Shown in pieces: positions 6,627 to 6,691 of a stretch of DNA of 6,691 nt. The notes below the pieces were generated by a model. It did no database searches. It saw only the letters and a program-made list of their open reading frames with translations, and was not told where the DNA came from. Every line of letters starts with the position of its first letter. The first letter of the stretch is position 1. The DNA is from Phycisphaerae bacterium SM23_33 (GTDB lineage: Bacteria > Planctomycetota > Phycisphaerae > SM23-33): NCBI GenBank assembly GCA_001303665.1, contig LJUF01000220.1, positions 1 to 6,691 of the forward strand, written 5' to 3'. The position numbers and the translations under genes were made by a program.

Positions 6627-6662
6627 CCTGTCCCATTTCTTTTTCCTGTCCCATTTCTTTTT
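6618..6662 (+). repeat. Right RAYT flank: GTAG-core repeat followed by a second core
   Basis: GAAAAGTAG (6618-6626) is followed by two identical 18-bp tandem copies of CCTGTCCCATTTCTTTTT at 6627-6644 and 6645-6662. The first copy with its GTAG is the inverse of the left-flank units; the second lacks the GTAG part, just like the outermost left copy. The stop codon of the transposase is the TAG of GTAG (6624-6626). The T-rich tracts (also 6664-6670) could help end transcription, but no GC stem precedes them. I see nothing further in the last 29 bases except a small GTCAG/CTGAC palindrome (6673-6683). Confidence 0.9.
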
Positions 6663-6691
6663 CTTTTTTTCGGTCAGCCTGACTGAGTATA

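Larger units (their letters stand above)
5794..6662 (+). mobile_element. RAYT unit: transposase gene with mirror-image repeat flanks
   Basis: A REP-associated tyrosine transposase gene is bracketed by related short repeats in inverse orientation. The 23 bp at 6618-6640 are the exact reverse complement of 5818-5840, and 22 of these are also present at 5852-5873. Read outward from the gene, each flank carries GTAG, then the core CCTGTCCCATTTCT, then five pyrimidines (CCTCC on the left, TTTTT on the right), and ends with an extra core lacking the GTAG. In known REP/RAYT systems a GTAG tetranucleotide beside the REP stem is recognised by the transposase, so this fits an element whose ends are RAYT substrates. 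No target duplication is expected for this class. Whether the unit moves today is unknown. Confidence 0.7.

Noticed and set aside
6627..6670. Intrinsic terminator after the RAYT gene
   Set aside because: There are T-rich tracts but no GC-rich stem directly before them. The tracts are part of the tandem 18-bp repeat.

Overview
The window looks like part of a high-GC planctomycete-type chromosome. This rests on three features: a very large secreted, repeat-built protein that opens with a W-x-D-P-A-N-W-type segment and ends in a PEP-CTERM tail; a planctomycete-style REP-associated transposase (RAYT); and Shine-Dalgarno-led genes in GC-rich DNA. The taxonomic call is an inference from protein style; no rRNA or marker gene is present.

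Layout: (1) Positions 1-165, minus strand, hold the first 55 codons of a flavin-reductase-family protein that runs off the left edge. (2) Positions 166-1013 are a divergent intergenic region of about 850 bp. It contains a perfect 106-bp inverted repeat (222-327 and 567-672) around a 239-bp spacer, then a good sigma-70-like promoter (774-801), then a leader of about 205 nt with two adjacent small hairpins. (3) Positions 1014-5702 encode a 1562-residue secreted protein: signal peptide, about 17-18 beta-solenoid-like repeats of 44-54 residues in three blocks, two homologous spacer domains between the blocks, a C-terminal domain and a PEP-CTERM sorting tail. (4) Positions 5794-6662 form a RAYT transposase gene flanked by short repeats in mirror-image orientation. 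Both sides carry a GTAG tetranucleotide next to a shared core, and the outermost core on each side lacks the GTAG part. (5) Positions 6663-6691 are an unannotated tail.

The genes do not form an obvious pathway. The flavin reductase is transcribed away from the rest. The giant protein has its own promoter and is probably exported, then processed by an exosortase encoded elsewhere. The RAYT unit sits just downstream as a separate element. The least explained parts are the long inverted repeat, the mirror-image RAYT flanks (with ribosome-binding-site-like repeats, and a stop codon formed from the GTAG), and the 443-residue super-repeat of the giant protein.
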